A DNA stretch of 64,000 nt, from NCBI RefSeq assembly GCF_018343535.1, contig NZ_JAGYPF010000001.1, positions 1,178,001 to 1,242,000 of the forward strand, written 5' to 3'. A program made the translations under genes and the position numbers. Positions 51,272 to 59,027 of this stretch are shown here, piece after piece. This DNA comes from Neobacillus rhizophilus. Lineage in GTDB: Bacteria; Bacillota; Bacilli; Bacillales; Cytobacillaceae. Under the pieces are notes generated by a model that saw only the letters and a program-made list of their open reading frames with translations, did not search any database and was not told where the DNA came from. Numbering within the stretch: the stretch's first letter is position 1; each line of letters starts with the position of its first letter.

Positions 51272-52813
51272 TTAGACTGGGTAGACAGGATGTTTCCTGA
51301 CACCGAAGTTCAATTCTTTTGTTTCATAGTAATCAAAGCGCTGAATGAGTACGCTTCTTAATTCGGATGGGGCAACAATTTCATCAACAATAAGCTCAGA
51401 AGCCAGCTTATAAATGTCAATAGCTTCTTTATATTCCTTTTGTTTCGCCTGAACATAAGCGATTCTTTCCTTTGGATCGTTAATTTCATTTATTTTATTG
51501 GAGTAGACAGCATTTACCGCAGCTTCAGGACCCATTACGGCGATTTGTGCGGTAGGCAGAGCGATACAGCAATCCGGTTCAAAGGCAGGGCCTGCCATCG
51601 CATAAAGCCCGGCACCGTAAGCCTTGCGAACAATGACTGAGATTTTTGGCACTGTGGCAGAACTCATAGCAGCAATTAATTTAGCCCCATGACGGATGAT
51701 GCCCGCACGCTCGACCTTTGTTCCAATCATAAAGCCCGGCACATCTGCCAAGAACAATAACGGAATATGAAAGGCATCACAAAGCTGAATGAATTTTGCG
51801 GCTTTATCCGCGGAATCGACAAACAGGACGCCGCCCTTTACCTTTGGCTGATTGGCAATGATTCCAACCGCTCTTCCATCTATTCTAGCAAGTCCAGTTA
51901 TTAACTCAGGTGCAAATAATTTTTTAATTTCATAGAAGCTGCCGGCATCAACCAGTCGATCAATACACTCATACATATCAAACGGGGCATTTTGGTTTTC
52001 CGGAATAATCGCCTCTAATTCCCTTCCTTCCTTAGCCGCCGCACCAGCAATCTTTTTTGTCTTCTCTTTAAAATTGGCTGGAAAAAAGCTGATATATCTT
52101 TTGGCAGACTCAATTGCCTCCTCCTCGTTGATAACCAGAACATCACCACAGCCCGAAATTGTACAATGCATTCGAGCCCCGCCCATTTCCTCTAGCGTCA
52201 CCTTTTCGCCGATGACCTTTTCCGCCATTCGCGGCGACCCTAAGTACATGGAGGCATTTTGGTCGACCATGATGACAATATCGCAAAAAGCTGGGATATA
52301 GGCCCCGCCTGCTGCGGATGGCCCAAACAGGATACAAATCTGCGGAATCATGCCGGACAGCTTTACCTGATTATAAAAAATTTTTCCGGCCCCGCGGCGG
52401 TTTGGAAACATCTCTAATTGGTCGGTGATTCTCGCACCTGCCGAATCCACCAAATACAATAAAGGCACCTGCAATTTCTCAGCTGTTTCTTGAATACGGA
52501 TGATTTTTTCAACGGTCCGTGCTCCCCAGGAGCCTGCCTTTATAGTGGAGTCATTTGCCATTACACATACAGTCTGGCCATTTATTTTGCCAATTGCTGT
52601 TACCACGCCATCAGCAGGCAAATCACCTGCCGTAAAGTTGGCAAATTTGCCGTCTTCTTCATATTGCCCATCATCAAACAATAACCTTAAGCGGTCACGG
52701 ACGAACAGCTTATTCTGCTCTTTGGCCTTTTCATGATATTTTGGATGCCCGCCCGCTTCGATTTGTTTCTGGTATTCGTTTAATTGATCATTTAATGTAT
52801 TTGTCTGTGCCAT
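51272..52813 (-). CDS. Acyl-CoA carboxylase, carboxyltransferase (beta) subunit
   Basis: Biotin-dependent carboxyltransferase that moves CO2 from carboxybiotin to an acyl-CoA; family includes propionyl-CoA and methylcrotonyl-CoA carboxylase beta subunits. It has 513 residues in two crotonase-like halves. Seen: GASWGARTVEK-like AGSWGARTVEK, the oxyanion regions FGPSAAGGAYIPAFCD and VRKAYGAGLYAMAGPAFEPD, and MGPEAAVNAVYSNK. It forms an operon with a biotin carrier (10-bp gap) and biotin carboxylase. Substrate not determinable; a housekeeping acetyl-CoA form (accA/accD) differs in size. Confidence 0.9.
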   Translation of the reverse strand: MAQTNTLNDQLNEYQKQIEAGGHPKYHEKAKEQNKLFVRDRLRLLFDDGQYEEDGKFANFTAGDLPADGVVTAIGKINGQTVCVMANDSTIKAGSWGARTVEKIIRIQETAEKLQVPLLYLVDSAGARITDQLEMFPNRRGAGKIFYNQVKLSGMIPQICILFGPSAAGGAYIPAFCDIVIMVDQNASMYLGSPRMAEKVIGEKVTLEEMGGARMHCTISGCGDVLVINEEEAIESAKRYISFFPANFKEKTKKIAGAAAKEGRELEAIIPENQNAPFDMYECIDRLVDAGSFYEIKKLFAPELITGLARIDGRAVGIIANQPKVKGGVLFVDSADKAAKFIQLCDAFHIPLLFLADVPGFMIGTKVERAGIIRHGAKLIAAMSSATVPKISVIVRKAYGAGLYAMAGPAFEPDCCIALPTAQIAVMGPEAAVNAVYSNKINEINDPKERIAYVQAKQKEYKEAIDIYKLASELIVDEIVAPSELRSVLIQRFDYYETKELNFGVRKHPVYPV

Positions 52814-52823
52814 AATGCCCCTC

Positions 52824-53036
52824 CTAAACTAGAACAATCAGCACATCGCCTTCATTTACGAAGTCTCCGATGTTAACCTTTACTTCCTTGACAACACCTT
52901 CGATACTGCTTTCAATCGGAATTTCCATTTTCATGGATTCAAGCATTAATACCTCTTGACCCATGTTGATGGATTCGCCTGCTGCTGTGAAAATATTAAG
53001 TACGGTTCCTGCCATTGATGCTGTTATTTCTTTCAT
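52824..53036 (-). CDS. Biotin carrier protein (biotinyl/lipoyl domain)
   Basis: A 70-residue stand-alone biotinyl domain. The biotinylated lysine is in ESMKMEIP near residue 36; hydrophobic strands and Gly turns (MAGTVLNI, GDFVNEGDVL) frame it. It carries carboxybiotin between the biotin carboxylase and carboxyltransferase encoded on either side. Confidence 0.93.
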   Translation of the reverse strand: MKEITASMAGTVLNIFTAAGESINMGQEVLMLESMKMEIPIESSIEGVVKEVKVNIGDFVNEGDVLIVLV

Positions 53037-53050
53037 CTTTAAAACACTCC

Positions 53051-54388
53051 TTAGTTCACTAATGTTTTTGTTAAAAAGCTTGTGGTATAATTTCCATTTT
53101 GAAAATCTCTATTAGCAAGAATATTTAAGAATAATGGGGCATTTGTTTTAATCCCCTCAATTTTAATTTCCTGGAAGAAAGTCTCAGCCGCTTCCAATGC
53201 TTTTTGTCGGTCTGCACCATAAAAAATGCATTTAGCTATCATCGGATCATAAAATGGGGTGACCGTTCCACCTTCTTCATAACCCGAATCGATCCGTACA
53301 CCTTCTTTTTCTTCCCACTTCAAGGTGGTGATTTTGCCAGGAGAAGGCAAAAACCGTACAGGATCTTCCGCATAAAGACGAAATTCTACAGCATGGCCGG
53401 AAGAATGGACTTCTGATTGCAGCAGCGGCAGCCTTTCTCCCCGTGCAACGAGAATCTGCCATTTTACTAAATCAAGACCTGTAATAGATTCAGTTACTGG
53501 ATGTTCAACTTGAAGTCTCGTATTCATTTCAAGAAAATAAAAATTCTCGTTCTCATCAACAATAAATTCAATCGTTCCCGCATTTGTATAATTGACGGCA
53601 CGAGCCGCTTTAACGGCCGTTTCATACATTTGCTGCCGGACTGAATCGGAAAGAAACGGCGATGGCGATTCCTCGATAACCTTCTGGTGCCTTCTTTGGA
53701 CGGAACAGTCCCTTTCAAATAAGTGAATGAGATTGCCAAATTCATCACCGAAAACTTGTACCTCAATATGTCTGGCATCCGCGATATATTTTTCGATAAA
53801 TACCTCATCCGACCCAAAATAGGCAAGCGCCCTTGCCTTGGTGGATGCGTATGACTTAGCGAGCGCTTGCTCATTTTCACATAACACCATGCCGATTCCC
53901 CCGCCGCCGCCGCTCGCCTTCAGCATTATCGGATAGCCTATATTTTCTGCTAAGGCAAGGGCCGCTTCAACCGTTTTTAAACCGGTGCCGCTGCCTGGGA
54001 CGACCGGAACTCCCGCTTTTTCCATTGTTTGTCGGGAAACAATTTTATCTCCCATTAAATCAATTGTTTCGGGCTTCGGTCCAATAAAGATCATGCCTTC
54101 GTTTCTGGCTTGCTGTGCAAAGGCTGCATTCTCCGATAAAAAGCCATAGCCTGGATGGATGGCATCCACTTTTTCTGCTCTTGCTACCTCTAAAATTTTC
54201 TCTGCCTGCAAATAAGACTTGTTAACTTGCGCTTCCCCAATACATACCGCCCTCGTCGCAGCCTTTACATAAGGCATCTCCCTATCTGCTTCGGAATAAA
54301 CAGCAATTGTCTCAATTCCCATCGCTTGGCACGTTCTAATAATACGAAGGGCAATTTCTCCCCGATTGGCAATTAAAATTTTTTGCAC
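53051..54388 (-). CDS. Biotin carboxylase subunit of acyl-CoA carboxylase
   Basis: ATP-dependent biotin carboxylase. It has 445 residues with the ATP-grasp fold: KILIANRGEIALRIIRT at the N-terminus, KASGGGGGIGMV (the glycine loop, usually GGGGRGM; here Arg is Ile), RDCSVQRRHQKVIEESP, and FLEMNTRLQVEHPVTE. Start is GTG at 54388 with AAGGGG 7 nt upstream. First gene of the three-gene carboxylase operon. Confidence 0.9.
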   Translation of the reverse strand: MQKILIANRGEIALRIIRTCQAMGIETIAVYSEADREMPYVKAATRAVCIGEAQVNKSYLQAEKILEVARAEKVDAIHPGYGFLSENAAFAQQARNEGMIFIGPKPETIDLMGDKIVSRQTMEKAGVPVVPGSGTGLKTVEAALALAENIGYPIMLKASGGGGGIGMVLCENEQALAKSYASTKARALAYFGSDEVFIEKYIADARHIEVQVFGDEFGNLIHLFERDCSVQRRHQKVIEESPSPFLSDSVRQQMYETAVKAARAVNYTNAGTIEFIVDENENFYFLEMNTRLQVEHPVTESITGLDLVKWQILVARGERLPLLQSEVHSSGHAVEFRLYAEDPVRFLPSPGKITTLKWEEKEGVRIDSGYEEGGTVTPFYDPMIAKCIFYGADRQKALEAAETFFQEIKIEGIKTNAPLFLNILANRDFQNGNYTTSFLTKTLVN

Positions 54389-54533
54389 ATTTCTTCCCCT
54401 TTCCTGACCCAATGTCACTTTCACTATTAAGTTTCTACATCATTCTTCGAATTTCCTGCCACCTTTGAAACCGCTTTCGATTATTCAATGAGGAAATTTT
54501 AGTTTTTTTGTATTATAATGATAGTAATTCATT

Positions 54534-54555
54534 TGAATAATGAAAAAATTATTCA
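54534..54555. promoter_or_regulatory. Candidate operator in the ylbP/carboxylase divergent region
   Basis: Arms TGAATAAT (54534-54541) and ATTATTCA (54548-54555) are perfect inverted repeats with a 6-bp spacer. Further TTATTCA copies lie at 54481 and 54563. The half-site resembles the TGAAT/ATTCA of TetR-type fatty-acid regulators, but the spacing differs from the B. subtilis FadR box. AT-rich context makes chance possible. Confidence 0.4.
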
Positions 54556-54621
54556 TATCATGTTATTCAGTTAAAAAAAATATATACAAGATTACAGAAT
54601 ATAATTTCTAGGAGGAAGAAC

Positions 54622-55089
54622 ATGGGGACTAAAGTGGAAAAATTAAAAGTTAATTTCAAAACTCTAGAAGAATTTAAAAAGTTTAAAGAATATGGTCTTC
54701 AAGAGCTTTCAATGTTCGAAGATCTTGAAGCCAATATGATAGACAATGATATCGATTCACCGTTTTATGGTATTTACTATGGAGATAAGCTTGTTGCCCG
54801 GATGAGCTTATACCAAATTGAAGCTAAATTCGATCGATATTTTTATCCGCCACAAAGTTATTTGGAATTATGGAAACTGGAAGTATTACAAGACTATCAG
54901 GGAAAAGACTTTGGTAGACAACTTGTAGATTTCGCCAAAAGCTTTGGACTTCCAATTAAGACAAATGCAAGAATGCAATCTCGCGGCTTTTGGGAAAAAA
55001 TGGGCTTTACAAGTGTTGATTACGATATGGAACGAGACCGCGGGGAAAATCCGCTTGTCTGGTATCCAGAAGGTGTGGAAGCACAATAA
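54622..55089 (+). CDS. ylbP: GNAT-family N-acetyltransferase YlbP
   Basis: A 155-residue protein of the GNAT fold. The acetyl-CoA-binding loop is in LEVLQDYQGKDFGRQLVDFAK near residue 93-113, followed by GFWEKMGFTSVDYD at the end. The substrate is not known. ATG has TAGGAGG upstream. Conserved Bacillus gene between the ylbQ-type gene and the RsfA-family gene; here the carboxylase operon is placed between. Confidence 0.85.
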   Translation: MGTKVEKLKVNFKTLEEFKKFKEYGLQELSMFEDLEANMIDNDIDSPFYGIYYGDKLVARMSLYQIEAKFDRYFYPPQSYLELWKLEVLQDYQGKDFGRQLVDFAKSFGLPIKTNARMQSRGFWEKMGFTSVDYDMERDRGENPLVWYPEGVEAQ

Positions 55090-55090
55090 T

Positions 55091-55154
55091 ATAAATGAAA
55101 ACTCGCCGATTGGCGAGTCCGATAGGACGAAGACAGAGGCGTAGTTGAATTTAT
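55091..55154 (+). repeat. 64-bp dispersed repeat, copy B, with open 17-residue micro-ORF
   Basis: This matches 17806-17869 over 64 bp (54 identical, no gaps). A perfect hairpin CTCGCC-GATT-GGCGAG lies at the 5' side. An ATG at 55095 reads MKTRRLASPIGRRQRRS and ends at TGA 55148. No clear ribosome site precedes it here; it begins 5 bp after the ylbP stop and may be translated by reinitiation, or not at all. Confidence 0.75.
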
Positions 55155-55211
55155 GCGTTAAGAAAGTATAATGCTTTCGACAGAAAGTTTATACTTTCTT
55201 ATTAGCTAAGC

Positions 55212-55240
55212 GAAAAAGCGGACCGGATGTCCGCTTTTTT
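55212..55240. terminator. Bidirectional terminator between ylbP and rsfA-like gene
   Basis: AAAAAGCGGACCGGATGTCCGCTTTTTT: stem AAAAAGCGGAC with GTCCGCTTTTT, T run on both strands. It serves ylbP on plus and the RsfA-family gene on minus. Confidence 0.88.
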
Positions 55241-55858
55241 CTATTTCTCTACTCTTTCCAGGTTGCCGTTTTTATCCATCTGGAATCTAACTTTAGATTG
55301 TCGGTCTTCATCCTGAAGGACAACCATTTTGCGAGCTCTTTCCATAATTTCCAGTAATGAACGGTAGTCCTCTTCGATGGCCTTTAGGTTCTCCGTGAGT
55401 CTTTCATTCTCTGCTGCTAAATAATAAGTTTTCTTCTCTAATTCTTTTATTTTTTCGGAAGACTTCCTGCTTCCCTCTTCAAGCTCAGCAAAATTCTCCA
55501 CTTGTTTAAAAATGCCCTCTAAAAACTGAATGACAGCCGGAAATGTCAAAGTACCCCCCGGCTCGGTCGAGACAGCTTCCTTTTTGATTATTTCAGGGGC
55601 TGGATCAGCTTCAGCAGGAGTAATATGTTTTTTCAATTCTTTACGCTGCTTCTTGGCAAGCTCTATTCCAGACTTGTATTGCTTTCTTACATATGAGTTC
55701 CAACGGAATCCACAGGCCGCAGGTGTCCGCGATAGCTGTTTCCCTACCTCCTCAAATGCTTGAAGCTGTGTCCCGCCTTCTCGAATATGCCTTAATACAA
55801 CTTCAGCTAGCAGTAAATCCTCATCTTGGCTCCAAGCATCTTGTCGAGTTGGTGACAT
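55241..55858 (-). CDS. ylbO: RsfA-family prespore transcription regulator (YlbO-like)
   Basis: A 205-residue protein with an N-terminal Myb/SANT-like helix-turn-helix (about 3-60; QDAWSQDEDLLLAEVVLRHI and SRTPAACGFRWNSYVRKQ), typical of RsfA, a forespore regulator under sigma-F control in B. subtilis. A C-terminal coiled coil follows (about 140-190). ATG 55858 has AGGAGGGG upstream; the frame stays open to 55897. The name reflects location and family, not function shown here. Confidence 0.85.
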   Translation of the reverse strand: MSPTRQDAWSQDEDLLLAEVVLRHIREGGTQLQAFEEVGKQLSRTPAACGFRWNSYVRKQYKSGIELAKKQRKELKKHITPAEADPAPEIIKKEAVSTEPGGTLTFPAVIQFLEGIFKQVENFAELEEGSRKSSEKIKELEKKTYYLAAENERLTENLKAIEEDYRSLLEIMERARKMVVLQDEDRQSKVRFQMDKNGNLERVEK

Positions 55859-55939
55859 CAAATCCCCTCCTAGTAGTGTTTTTATAAACATATGCATCTA
55901 CTAGAAAAGATAGACTTAATCTGGAGCCGTGAATTCATC

Positions 55940-56701
55940 TTATCTGGTGTTTTTCTTAATAAAATTTTTTACATATTGATGATGGGCATCACTTTCCCAA
56001 AGGATGGCACAGTTTTTAACCTCTTCCTCTATTCTTTCACGAAGGCCTGCCTGCTTCCACTTGTTAATCCATATTCTTTTATAGGATTTGAGAACCTCTA
56101 AATCATTGGACAGCATTTTCTCAAGGTAATCTCCACATTGTTGAAGGGAGTCTCCGTCGAATAGGTGATTAATAAAACCGGTTTTAAATAAATATTCTGC
56201 GGTTTCGAGGTCTGCTTCCATCAAAAGCTTCATGGCAAATGGGGATGGGAACTTTTCGACTAGAATAGAGCCTCCACCCCAACCGGTCGTAATGGCTTGT
56301 TTTCCTTGAACAAACCCTGCTTTAACGCCTTTTCTAGCGAGCCGGAAATCACAGGCAACTGCAAGCTCACAGCCTCCGCCAACCGCTGGACCGTTCATTA
56401 GTGCAATAGTAGGAATGGGCAAGGTTAATAAGGAATACAGAATATTGGACATTTTTGAAAGCATTGGATACGCATCCTCTTTGGTGTGCAGGAGATGAAA
56501 AACGGATAAGTCTCCGCCGGAGCAAAACGCACTCTCACCACTCCCCGTAATGACAAGAGCTTTTATTTCAGGTTCACTAGCTTTTTCTAACGCTTGCGAT
56601 AGCCCTTCCATAACATCGTAGTTTATGGCGTTTCGCTTTTCGCTTCTTTCGATGGTAAATAATAAATATCCCGGGTCCCGCCTTTCAATCGAAAAAGCCA
56701 T
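55940..56701 (-). CDS. Enoyl-CoA hydratase/isomerase (crotonase) family protein
   Basis: A 253-residue crotonase. The oxyanion-hole segments are FCSGGDLS near residue 60 and NGPAVGGGCELAVACDFRLA near residue 103. The usual catalytic Glu positions are not all matched in AGFVQGKQAITTGWGGG, so the reaction may differ (hydratase, isomerase or 3-hydroxyisobutyryl-CoA hydrolase-like). It lies between the RsfA-family gene and rpmF, a place where B. subtilis has no such gene as I recall, and near the carboxylase operon. Confidence 0.85.
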   Translation of the reverse strand: MAFSIERRDPGYLLFTIERSEKRNAINYDVMEGLSQALEKASEPEIKALVITGSGESAFCSGGDLSVFHLLHTKEDAYPMLSKMSNILYSLLTLPIPTIALMNGPAVGGGCELAVACDFRLARKGVKAGFVQGKQAITTGWGGGSILVEKFPSPFAMKLLMEADLETAEYLFKTGFINHLFDGDSLQQCGDYLEKMLSNDLEVLKSYKRIWINKWKQAGLRERIEEEVKNCAILWESDAHHQYVKNFIKKNTR

Positions 56702-56751
56702 TTTTTGCTCACCCTCTCAATTAAAAAAGTATGTATTTGTTTTGAAATGAC

Positions 56752-56784
56752 AAAAGCACAAGGGCGTTTGCTCCTTGTGCTTTA
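56752..56784 (-). terminator. Terminator after rpmF
   Basis: AAAGCACAAGGAGCAAACGCCCTTGTGCTTTT on the minus strand: stem AAAGCACAAGG with CCTTGTGCTTT, tail TTGTCATTTC. It lies 13 bp past the rpmF stop. Confidence 0.85.
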
Positions 56785-56796
56785 TCTAAGTAGAAA

Positions 56797-56970
56797 TTAG
56801 TCGTTTACTACTTCTTTTCCTTTGTATGTTCCGCAAGATTTGCATACGCGGTGAGCAAGTTTCATTTCACCACAGTTTGGGCATGCTACCATACCAGGAA
56901 CGTTTAATTTAAAATGAGTACGACGCTTTCTCTTCGCAGTTTTAGAAGTCCTTCTAAAAGGTACAGCCAT
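56797..56970 (-). CDS. rpmF: 50S ribosomal protein L32
   Basis: A 57-residue ribosomal protein with the zinc ribbon intact: CPNCGEMK and CKSCGTYKG. Basic N-terminus [19 protein letters not shown]. Start at 56970 has GGAGG 8 nt upstream; a 3-residue upstream extension is open but not used. It follows ylbN, the usual pairing. Confidence 0.97.
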   Translation of the reverse strand: MAVPFRRTSKTAKRKRRTHFKLNVPGMVACPNCGEMKLAHRVCKSCGTYKGKEVVND

Positions 56971-57026
56971 TCTTCCCACCTCCTTATAAAAAATGCGCAG
57001 GAGCGCTTGAAGTCAGATCATTTCGA

Positions 57027-57551
57027 TTAGCTTTCCGAAGAATTGTTTTTGTCAAAAAACTTTGCAAGCCCTGCAAGGCGTGGATCAATCTTTTTAGATT
57101 GTTCCTCCTCCTGAATAACCTCCCAATCCTTACCGGATTGCGGTGCTGCATCTTCAGATTGGACATCATCGCAGAATACTTGCATTGGAACCTCAAGTAT
57201 CAGAATTTCTCTTATGATTGGTTTTAAATCAATCATATCTCCTTTTACCTGATGGGCCTCCTCTTCAGTTTGGTAAACTGAATTTTGCAGGAGGAAGGTT
57301 TCCGTCGTTTCGACATTAATTGGAAATTTGACATCCACTAAGGTTCGCGAACATGGAAGAATCAGATACCCCTCAATTTTTAAATGAAAGGTAACTTTTG
57401 AAGAATCTATATCTCCACGTCCGGTAATTTGCATTGGAGACACTTCACGAATAGTTGGGTCATCCAGTTTAAGCTCGTCAACCCGAATGGTATCGTCAAT
57501 CGAAAATTCCTTATTTCGATATTTTTGCAATTGATTTAATGTCCATTTCAA
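57027..57551 (-). CDS. ylbN: DUF177/YceD family protein YlbN
   Basis: A 174-residue protein of the YceD/DUF177 family, which is linked to 23S rRNA maturation in E. coli and plants. Seen: SPMQITGRGDIDSSKVTFHL and a CSRTLVDVKFPI stretch, followed by the family C-terminal KIDPRLAGLAKFF. Start is TTG at 57551 (LKWTLNQLQ), with GGGGTG 6 nt upstream; GTG 57560 is the alternative. Immediately upstream of rpmF. Confidence 0.88.
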   Translation of the reverse strand: MKWTLNQLQKYRNKEFSIDDTIRVDELKLDDPTIREVSPMQITGRGDIDSSKVTFHLKIEGYLILPCSRTLVDVKFPINVETTETFLLQNSVYQTEEEAHQVKGDMIDLKPIIREILILEVPMQVFCDDVQSEDAAPQSGKDWEVIQEEEQSKKIDPRLAGLAKFFDKNNSSES

Positions 57552-57718
57552 TTGAATCACCCCAAGGCAACAAAGGTAATTATAGCTTTCGATAAAATTT
57601 TTGTCAATATTTTTTCTTTACACTTCACCTTATGTTGCATAAATAAATAAATTTTTTCCATTATAGTGTATCCATAAATACCTTTTGCAAACATATGTAT
57701 CATCATATCATATTATTC

Positions 57719-57747
57719 GATTGGAAAACGGAATAAATTGCTATAAT
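57719..57747 (+). promoter_or_regulatory. Candidate sigma-A promoter of ylbM
   Basis: GATTGG (57719-57724) and TATAAT (57742-57747) with a 17-bp spacer; TGC before the -10 gives an extended -10. It lies 30 bp upstream of the ylbM ATG. Confidence 0.55.
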
Positions 57748-57776
57748 GATAGTAATTAAATTTCAAGGAGAGAGTT

Positions 57777-58991
57777 ATGAGAGCAGTTGGTGTTATTGTT
57801 GAATACAACCCATTTCATAATGGACATGCCTTTCATTTGCAGGCATCCCGCGAGGCAGCCCAAGCAGATGTGGTTATTGCGGTAATGAGCGGAAATTTTC
57901 TGCAAAGGGGGGAGCCTGCACTTGTTTCGAAATGGCAGAGAACGAAAATGGCCATATTAAATGGCGTGGACATCGTTTTTGAACTTCCCTACCGCTATGC
58001 CACACAAAATGCCGAAACCTTTGCAAATGGGGCAGTGTCCATTCTTGCTGCTGCAGGCTGTCAGTACCTTTGTTTTGGCAGCGAAAGCGGGGAGATTGAA
58101 GCCTTTCAACAAACGATTCATTTTTTGGAAAGTCAGCAGGATTCCCATGAAAAAAATATAAAGCATTTTATGGGTTCAGGTGTCAGCTATCCGAAGGCTT
58201 TAGCATTGTCATACAAACAGCTGTCAAATTCGGAAAATTATTTAGATTTGTCCAGGCCAAACAACATACTAGGCTTTCACTACATAAAAGCGATCCATGA
58301 GCAAAGAAGTCAGATTACTCCCTTAACTGTAGCACGCAAAATCGCCGACTATCATGATGAACATTTTGCCTCCGAAACAATTGCCAGTGCAACCAGCATC
58401 AGGAAAGCACTATTCTCAGATATAAACCGCCCATCTGAAATTAATCAGTATGTGCCGGAGGCTACTAGGCAATTATTACATGAATATCTAAATCAACATG
58501 GTCTTTACCACCGCTGGGAAAATTATTGGCCGTTTCTTCAGCTTCGTCTCCTCCATTCCTCCCCAGAAGAGTTAAAAGAAATATATGAGGCTGAAGAGGG
58601 ACTTGAGAACAGGTTACAACATGCAGCAACCGAAGCAGGAAGCTTTCAGGAGTTTATGGAAAGAATAAAAACAAAACGCTATACATGGACGAGGCTGCAG
58701 CGATTATGTGTTCACATATTGACCAATAGCAAAAAAATAGACATGGAAGGAAGCAAAAGAGCGGGCTATTTAAGGCTCCTTGGGATGTCAGAGAGAGGAC
58801 AAGAATACCTAAATAAAATGAAAAAGGAATTTGCTTTGCCTCTGGTTGCGAAATTGTCTTCATTTAAGGACGAAGAGGTTAACCTCGACCTAAAGGCTGC
58901 TAGGGTATATGCAATGGGGGTCCCGGGCCCGGCAAAAAAAATTTTGATGGAACAGGAATTCAAACAGCCTCCAATCATTATAAAGAAATAG
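57777..58991 (+). CDS. tmcAL: tRNA(Met) cytidine acetate ligase TmcAL (YlbM)
   Basis: Makes N4-acetylcytidine at the wobble position of elongator tRNA-Met from acetate and ATP, as shown for B. subtilis. It has 404 residues with an N-terminal nucleotidyltransferase fold: VGVIVEYNPFHNGHAFHL carries the HxGH-type motif, and VVIAVMSGNFLQRGEPAL follows. AAGGAGAG precedes the ATG. Divergent from ylbN. Confidence 0.94.
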   Translation: MRAVGVIVEYNPFHNGHAFHLQASREAAQADVVIAVMSGNFLQRGEPALVSKWQRTKMAILNGVDIVFELPYRYATQNAETFANGAVSILAAAGCQYLCFGSESGEIEAFQQTIHFLESQQDSHEKNIKHFMGSGVSYPKALALSYKQLSNSENYLDLSRPNNILGFHYIKAIHEQRSQITPLTVARKIADYHDEHFASETIASATSIRKALFSDINRPSEINQYVPEATRQLLHEYLNQHGLYHRWENYWPFLQLRLLHSSPEELKEIYEAEEGLENRLQHAATEAGSFQEFMERIKTKRYTWTRLQRLCVHILTNSKKIDMEGSKRAGYLRLLGMSERGQEYLNKMKKEFALPLVAKLSSFKDEEVNLDLKAARVYAMGVPGPAKKILMEQEFKQPPIIIKK

Positions 58992-59027
58992 GACGGCGCC
59001 TCTTTGGCACCATCCTATTTCTTTTTA
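58985..59027. terminator. Bidirectional terminator between tmcAL and ylbL
   Basis: AAATAGGACGGCGCC with TGGCACCATCCTATTT around TCTT, then CTTTTT on the plus strand and a matching A/T run for minus-strand read. Confidence 0.82.

Noticed and set aside
54534..54555. FadR box as in B. subtilis
   Set aside because: The half-sites are similar but the spacing between arms is about 4-5 bp longer, so a named regulator is not assigned.
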